Under the pieces are notes generated by a model. It was not told where the DNA came from, searched no databases, and saw nothing but the letters and a program-made list of their open reading frames with translations. This document shows positions 59,970 through 64,000 of a DNA stretch of 64,000 nt, piece by piece. The DNA lies in contig NZ_CP022161.1 in the NCBI RefSeq assembly GCF_002214185.1, positions 4,587,767 through 4,651,766 on the forward strand, in the 5' to 3' direction. Made by a program: the position numbers and the translations under genes. How positions within the stretch are numbered: position 1 is the first letter of the stretch; every line of letters starts with the position of its first letter. The stretch is from Streptomyces capitiformicae (GTDB lineage Bacteria; Actinomycetota; Actinomycetes; Streptomycetales; Streptomycetaceae).

Positions 59970-60731
59970 ATGAGCTACACCGTGGGGCAGGTCGCCGGAT
60001 TCGCCGGGATCACGGTGCGCACACTGCATCACTACGACGAGATCGGCCTGCTCGTACCGAGCGAGCGCACCCACGCGGGCCACCGCCGCTACGGCGACGC
60101 CGACCTCGACCGGCTCCAGCAGATCCTGTTCTACCGAGAGCTCGGCTTCCCCCTCGACGAGGTCGCGACCCTGCTCGACGACCCGGACGCGGACCCGCGC
60201 GAACACCTGCGCCGCCAGCACGAACTGCTGACCGCCCGGATCGAGAAGCTGAAGAAGATGGCCGCGGCCGTGGAACACGCCATGGAGGCACGCAAGATGG
60301 GCATCAACCTCACGCCCGAGGAGAAGTTCGAGGTCTTCGGGGACAAGGACCCCGAGCAGTACGCCGAGGAGGCCGAACAGCGCTGGGGCAACACGGAGGC
60401 GTACGCCGAGTCGCAGCGCCGGGCCGCCTCGTACACCAAGGAGGACTGGAAACGCCTGATGGCCGAGGCGAACGACTGGGCCGAGCGCTACACGGCCCTG
60501 ATGGTCGAGGGGGAGCCGCCGGCCGGTGAGCGGGCCATGGACATGGCCGAGGAGCACCGGCGCCATATCGGCGCCTGGTACTACGACTGCCCGTACGAGA
60601 CGCACCAGTGCCTGGGGGAGATGTACATCTCCGACGAGCGTTTCAAGGCGTTCTACGACTCCATGCGCCCAGGCCTCGCCGAACACCTGCGGGACGCCAT
60701 CGTCGCCAACGCGGCCCGCCACGGGGGCTGA
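59970..60731 (+). CDS. tipA: TipA, thiopeptide-responsive MerR-family activator
   Basis: 253 residues, the length of S. lividans TipAL. N-terminal MerR HTH (YTVGQVAGFAGITVRTLHHY), coiled-coil linker (about 76-109), and the TipAS antibiotic-binding domain starting at Met110 (MGINLTPEEKFEVFG), whose own internal start makes the short form. The thiopeptide-binding cysteines of the reference are both present, Cys207 and Cys214 (YYDCPYETHQCLGEMY). Ligand-bound TipAL activates its own promoter; the matching dyad lies 47 bases upstream. ATG 59970 follows GGGAGCG. Expected to respond to thiostrepton-class compounds. Confidence 0.95.
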   Translation: MSYTVGQVAGFAGITVRTLHHYDEIGLLVPSERTHAGHRRYGDADLDRLQQILFYRELGFPLDEVATLLDDPDADPREHLRRQHELLTARIEKLKKMAAAVEHAMEARKMGINLTPEEKFEVFGDKDPEQYAEEAEQRWGNTEAYAESQRRAASYTKEDWKRLMAEANDWAERYTALMVEGEPPAGERAMDMAEEHRRHIGAWYYDCPYETHQCLGEMYISDERFKAFYDSMRPGLAEHLRDAIVANAARHGG

Positions 60732-60883
60732 CCGGCCCACAGCTTGGTCTCAGTGTGCCCACAGGGCACTCTGGAGGAACCAGTGGAACCTAGTGGGGTG
60801 ACCGTGCGTTGATAGCTTTGGTCACCCCTGTGGGTGCCACCCACAGGCTTGCCCCTCTTCCTCACCCCCAGGAGCCCGGAACC

Positions 60884-61801
60884 GTGACGACGATCGCCCT
60901 CGGACCGAGCTGGCTGGACCCCGACTATCTGCTCGACTCGTTCGGGATCTGGGGCCTGCTCCTGATCGTGTTCGCCGAGTCCGGGCTCCTCATCGGCTTC
61001 TTCCTGCCGGGTGACTCGCTGCTCTTCACCGCGGGCATGCTGATCACCGCCAAGACGCTGGACTTCCCGTTGTGGCTGGCCATCGTCCTGATCTGCGTCT
61101 CCGCCATCCTGGGCGATCAGGCGGGCTACATGTTCGGCAAGAAGGTCGGCCCCGCCCTCTTCAAGCGGCCCGACTCCCGCCTGTTCAAGCAGGAGAACGT
61201 CACCAAGGCCCACGAGTTCTTCGAGAAGCACGGCCCGAAGTCCCTGATCCTGGCCCGCTTCGTGCCCATCGTGCGCACGTTCACGCCGATCATCGCGGGC
61301 GTCAGCGGCATGCGGTACCGCACGTTCCTGATCTTCAACATCGTCGGCGGCATCCTCTGGGGCGCGGGCGTCACCCTCCTCGGCTCCTGGCTCGGCCAGA
61401 TCGGCTTCGTCCGCAAGAACATCGAGGCGATGCTGCTCCTGATCGTCTTCCTCTCGGTGGTCCCGATCATCATCGAGTTCTGGAAGGCCAGGAAGGCCAA
61501 GAAGAACCGGCCCGCCCCCACCCCGGCCCACCATCAGCAGGCGCCCGCCACGGACGACGCCACGACCCAACTCCGCCGCATCCCGTCGAACGACCAGCCC
61601 CAGCAGCAGCCGTACGACCAGAACCAGAACTACGGCAACCAGCACTACGGCAACCAGGGCTACGCAAACGAGGACTACGGCAACCAGGGCTACCAGGACT
61701 ACGGCCACCAGCAGCAGCCGTACGCCCAGCAGTACCCGCAACAGCAGCAGTACCCGCAACAGCAGCAGTACCCGCAGAACCAGGACCACCCCCAGTACTG
61801 A
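60884..61801 (+). CDS. DedA-family membrane protein with Gln/Tyr-rich tail
   Basis: A 305-residue protein. DedA/SNARE-associated domain (about residues 1-205) with the usual AESGLLIGFFLPGDSLLFTA opening, GYMFGKKVGPALFKRPD, and the conserved ARFVPIVRTFTPIIAGVSGM acidic-basic motif; five to six membrane segments. From about 215 a low-complexity cytosolic or external tail follows: QQQPYDQNQNYGNQHYGNQG and repeated QYPQQQ. DedA proteins move undecaprenyl phosphate or other lipids across the membrane in several bacteria. GTG 60884 follows AGGAG; upstream frame extension lacks a start with an RBS. Confidence 0.9.
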   Translation: MTTIALGPSWLDPDYLLDSFGIWGLLLIVFAESGLLIGFFLPGDSLLFTAGMLITAKTLDFPLWLAIVLICVSAILGDQAGYMFGKKVGPALFKRPDSRLFKQENVTKAHEFFEKHGPKSLILARFVPIVRTFTPIIAGVSGMRYRTFLIFNIVGGILWGAGVTLLGSWLGQIGFVRKNIEAMLLLIVFLSVVPIIIEFWKARKAKKNRPAPTPAHHQQAPATDDATTQLRRIPSNDQPQQQPYDQNQNYGNQHYGNQGYANEDYGNQGYQDYGHQQQPYAQQYPQQQQYPQQQQYPQNQDHPQY

Positions 61802-61826
61802 CCAGCGCCGGGCAACCCCCGCGCCC

Positions 61827-61935
61827 CAAAGGGACGCGGGGCTGTGACACTTGCGGTTCCGCCGCGTGGGCGCGATCAGCCACAACGGGCCCGCAGCCGC
61901 CAACAGACACTGTCCCCCGAGCTGTCAGGCGCCCT
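61827..61935. repeat. Dispersed GC-rich element, copy 4 (longest)
   Basis: AAAGGGACGCGGGGCTG, TTGCGGTTCCGCCGCG, GGGCGCGATCAGCCACAAC, CCGCCAACAGACACTG and CGAGCTGTCAGGCGCC. It lies between the DedA and exporter genes, convergent, and overlaps the exporter stop region by a few bases. Confidence 0.85.
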
Positions 61936-63676
61936 AGAACCCTCGGGTCCGCTTCGCCGCCTTCCGCCCAGCCCGCGCGGCACCAGGCAAGAACAACCGG
62001 AACAACTCGGACCCCAGATTCACCCCGATGGCAATAGCCATGGCCAACGCCGCGGCCTTGGTCAGCGAAACCAACCCGGCGTCCACATCATTCTGCGCGA
62101 ACGCCAACAATCCGAAATACGTGGCCGACCCCGGCAGCAGGGGTCCGATCGCCGCGGTCGTGTACGGCAACGCCGAAGCGAACCGATACCGCGACAACAG
62201 CTGCCCGAACAGCCCCACCACCCCCGCCGCCACCGCCGTGGAGGCGACCGGCGAGATCCCACCCGCGTCATGCATGGCCCCGTACACCGCCCACGCCACC
62301 CCGCCGTTCAACGTCACGACCAGCACGGTGGAGCGTTCCTGCTGAAGCAGCACCGCGAAGGTCAACGACAACAGCATCGACGCGACGAGCTGCCAGACGG
62401 GCCGCTCGGCGCTGCCGAGCGCGGCGTCGGGGTTGAGCTGGGCGCCCAGCTTCACGCCGAAGTACAGGACGAGCAGCACCCCCACCACGATGCCCACGAA
62501 GAGGTACATGACCTCCAGCAGCCGGGCGGAGGCGGTGATGTAGTACCCGGTCAGCCCGTCCTGCACGCCCGCCACCAGCGCCCGCCCGGGCAGCAGCGCG
62601 AAGAGCCCACCGGTGATGACGGCGGAAGCCTCCACGTCGACGTGCGCGACGGTCAGGGCCACCCCGATCGCGGCCGGCGGCATCGCGGCCACCAGGAACT
62701 GGTAGAACTCCGGCAGCCCCCGCCCCGAGCACACCCACGCCAGCCGGTCGCCGAGCATCGCGCCCAGTGCGGCGGCGACGAAGACGACGACCCCACCGCC
62801 GACCAGCACGGACGCGGCGCCCGCGAGCAGCCCGCTCGCCCCGGTCAGCACCCAGCCGGGATACGGGTGCCGGTTGCGCCGTATCTCGGCGAGCCGCCGG
62901 TACGCCTCCTCCAGCGAGATCGCCGTCTCCGGGTCGCTGAGATCGTCCACCAGCTGGAACACGGCCGCGAGCCGGGTGTAGTCCGTGGCCCGCCGCCGTA
63001 CGATCCGGGACGCCGTGACGGGGTCGTCCACGAGCGACGGCTGGTAGGTGATCGACAACTGGGTGAAGGTGACGGTGGGTTCGCAGCGGTCGAGGGCGTA
63101 GGACCGGCAGACGGCGAACATCGCCGCCTCCACGTCCTCCGCGCCCTCGCCGCCCGCGAGCAGCAGTTCGCCGATGCGCAGCGTCAGGTCGAGCACACGC
63201 GGCACGGCGGGCCCCGGCTCGTCCCCCGTCCGCGCGGGACGCTCCGGCGCCGGCCGCTCCGCCACCGGCATCCGCAGCATGGTGCGCATCCGGTCCTGCC
63301 AGGGCACGTCCTTGGTCAGGCTGACGGCCGGGATCCCACTGGGCGGAGTGAAGGCGTCCGGCGCGAACCGCGCGCCGGCGCTGTACGTGCGCGGCGGACT
63401 GAAAGCGGACCCCTCGGGCTCCTGGGAGACCGGCTCGGGCGGCGCCAGCCCCTCCGGCAGGGCGAACTCGGAGGTCGTCTGCGACTCGGACTCCGTGGCG
63501 GCGGCCGGCATGTCCAGCCCGGCGGGGATCGCGAACTCGGAGGTCGCCGACGACTCGCTGTCGACCACCGGTGCGAGGCCCACCGGCACGAAAGTACCGC
63601 CCGCCTCGTCCGACACCGGCTTGCGGTCGTCCTCGGGTTCCGTCACTCCCACTCCGCCGCGCTCCCTGTACGACAC
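61934..63676 (-). CDS. Threonine/serine exporter family membrane protein (ThrE-like)
   Basis: A 580-residue protein. A Pro/Glu/Ser-rich cytosolic N-terminal region (about 1-150; its SATSEFAIPAGLD and TTSEFALPEGLA are internal repeats) precedes the ThrE cytosolic domain (about 160-290, RVLDLTLRIGELLLAGGEGA) and ten or so membrane helices in two ThrE/DUF3815 halves (GASGLLAGAASVLVGGGVVV, AGVQDGLTGYYITASARLLE, LAMAIAIGVNLGSELFRLFL). It is a fused form of the two-subunit exporter. GTG 63676 follows GGAG; a second GTG 11 codons on is possible. Confidence 0.9.
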   Translation of the reverse strand: MSYRERGGVGVTEPEDDRKPVSDEAGGTFVPVGLAPVVDSESSATSEFAIPAGLDMPAAATESESQTTSEFALPEGLAPPEPVSQEPEGSAFSPPRTYSAGARFAPDAFTPPSGIPAVSLTKDVPWQDRMRTMLRMPVAERPAPERPARTGDEPGPAVPRVLDLTLRIGELLLAGGEGAEDVEAAMFAVCRSYALDRCEPTVTFTQLSITYQPSLVDDPVTASRIVRRRATDYTRLAAVFQLVDDLSDPETAISLEEAYRRLAEIRRNRHPYPGWVLTGASGLLAGAASVLVGGGVVVFVAAALGAMLGDRLAWVCSGRGLPEFYQFLVAAMPPAAIGVALTVAHVDVEASAVITGGLFALLPGRALVAGVQDGLTGYYITASARLLEVMYLFVGIVVGVLLVLYFGVKLGAQLNPDAALGSAERPVWQLVASMLLSLTFAVLLQQERSTVLVVTLNGGVAWAVYGAMHDAGGISPVASTAVAAGVVGLFGQLLSRYRFASALPYTTAAIGPLLPGSATYFGLLAFAQNDVDAGLVSLTKAAALAMAIAIGVNLGSELFRLFLPGAARAGRKAAKRTRGF

Positions 63677-63729
63677 CGCTCACTCCGCCTCAGTATGCGC
63701 ACCGATACGCACTGACACGCGAACTGATA

Positions 63730-63776
63730 CGTGAACGGGCCACGCAACCCTCAAAGGGTCACGCGGCCCGTTCACG
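63730..63776 (-). terminator. Terminator of ppa
   Basis: Perfect 12-base arms CGTGAACGGGCC / GGCCCGTTCACG with an inner pairing CCCT...AGGG. It lies 35 bases after the ppa stop on the minus strand and upstream of the exporter start. Confidence 0.85.
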
Positions 63777-63810
63777 TCAACGGCCGACAAGGCCAGAGAC
63801 CAACCAAGCG

Positions 63811-64000
63811 TCAGTGGCCGCCCTGCTCCTTGAAGCGCTTGTACGACTTCTCGACCTCGGCCTCGGCCTCGGCGCGGCCCACCCAGTCGGCGCCCTCGAC
63901 GGACTTGCCGGGCTCCAGGTCCTTGTAGACCTCGAAGAAGTGCTGGATCTCCAGGCGATCGAACTCCGACACGTGGTGGATGTCACGCAGGTGCTCCACC
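63811..64000 (-). CDS. ppa: Inorganic pyrophosphatase, C-terminal end
   Basis: The last 62 residues before the stop at 63811 are visible; the gene continues past the right edge. The sequence [40 protein letters not shown] and [11 protein letters not shown] is characteristic of the C terminus of actinobacterial family I pyrophosphatase, which hydrolyses pyrophosphate released by biosynthetic reactions. The catalytic Asp/Lys cluster lies in the part not shown. A strong terminator follows. Confidence 0.95.
   Translation of the reverse strand, partial: VEHLRDIHHVSEFDRLEIQHFFEVYKDLEPGKSVEGADWVGRAEAEAEVEKSYKRFKEQGGH

Overview
The window is high-GC actinobacterial DNA and almost certainly comes from a Streptomyces chromosome. 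The indicators are strong GC3 codon use, GTG and TTG starts, SARP, PucR, Scr1-type HTH and DUF397 genes, a TipA regulator with its promoter palindrome, a HAIR box at clpB, and a block of zinc-independent ribosomal protein paralogues around a CobW-like gene. From memory, the order ppa ... tipA ... aldehyde dehydrogenase ... HTH/ATPase/DUF397 ... rpsR-cobW-rpmE2-rpmG / rpmB-rpsN ... DNA polymerase resembles the S. coelicolor SCO3409-SCO3434 neighbourhood; I could not check this.

Layout. 1-6.4 kb: a gene running off the left edge, two decayed aminotransferase 3' fragments around a TetR / DUF1707 pair, a YbjN protein, clpB with an HspR-type box, and a PPOX-fold protein. 6.5-10.2 kb: a small exported peptide with a repeated DSSWD motif, translationally coupled to a short Rieske-like protein without cluster ligands, divergent from three tandem LuxR-type regulators (the third broken). 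10.2-12.2 kb: an IS481 remnant, two small membrane/secreted proteins and DNA without genes. 12.6-16.1 kb: a tightly coupled six-gene operon (two paralogous small secreted peptides, DUF5819, HTTM/SdpB-like, serine hydrolase, DCC oxidoreductase) that looks like a sporulation-delaying-protein-like secreted peptide system. 16.2-18.1 kb: an AAA+ protein with degenerate Walker motifs. 18.3-23.1 kb: a GlxA-type regulator, then heavy decay (chimeric dehydrogenase/reductase remnant, collapsed sugar ABC operon, LacI regulator without HTH) around a Cu-Zn SOD-like secreted protein. 23.5-28.8 kb: PAS/GAF/PP2C/ATPase signalling protein, alpha-carbonic anhydrase lipoprotein, Tat-exported (possibly carbohydrate-active) protein with a LacI-type operator. 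28.8-33.0 kb: a DUF6000 gene split by an IS605-type tnpB element plus an IS5-type element carrying an aminoglycoside-phosphotransferase-like passenger. 33.1-39.7 kb: glycosyltransferase, SARP/NB-ARC/TPR regulator, family-A DNA polymerase, truncated conserved protein. 39.9-44.7 kb: repeat array, sortase-anchored alginate-lyase-like protein, IS5 scrap, HTH-Clp_N protein with two perfect palindromic operators, broken LysE exporter, broken ABC transporter, MITE-like element. 44.7-50 kb: DUF2786 protein, two lipoproteins and the Zur-type ribosomal block. 50.3-55.8 kb: DUF397 / ATPase / HTH cassette, aldehyde dehydrogenase, Phd antitoxin with a frameshifted RelE-like toxin, PadR regulator beside a gutted ABC-2 permease. 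55.9-64 kb: BNR lipoprotein, PucR regulator, cupin, tipA, DedA, threonine/serine exporter and the 3' end of ppa.

Themes. Regulatory and secreted functions dominate, and broken genes are unusually dense: about a dozen frameshifted, truncated or fused loci. A dispersed GC-rich repeat occurs between genes and also in frame inside a SARP regulator and a CobW-like protein. The strongest candidates for a little-described system are the coupled two-peptide/DUF5819/HTTM/hydrolase/DCC operon and the DSSWD peptide / Rieske-like / LuxR locus. All functions are inferred from sequence reading; no searches were run.
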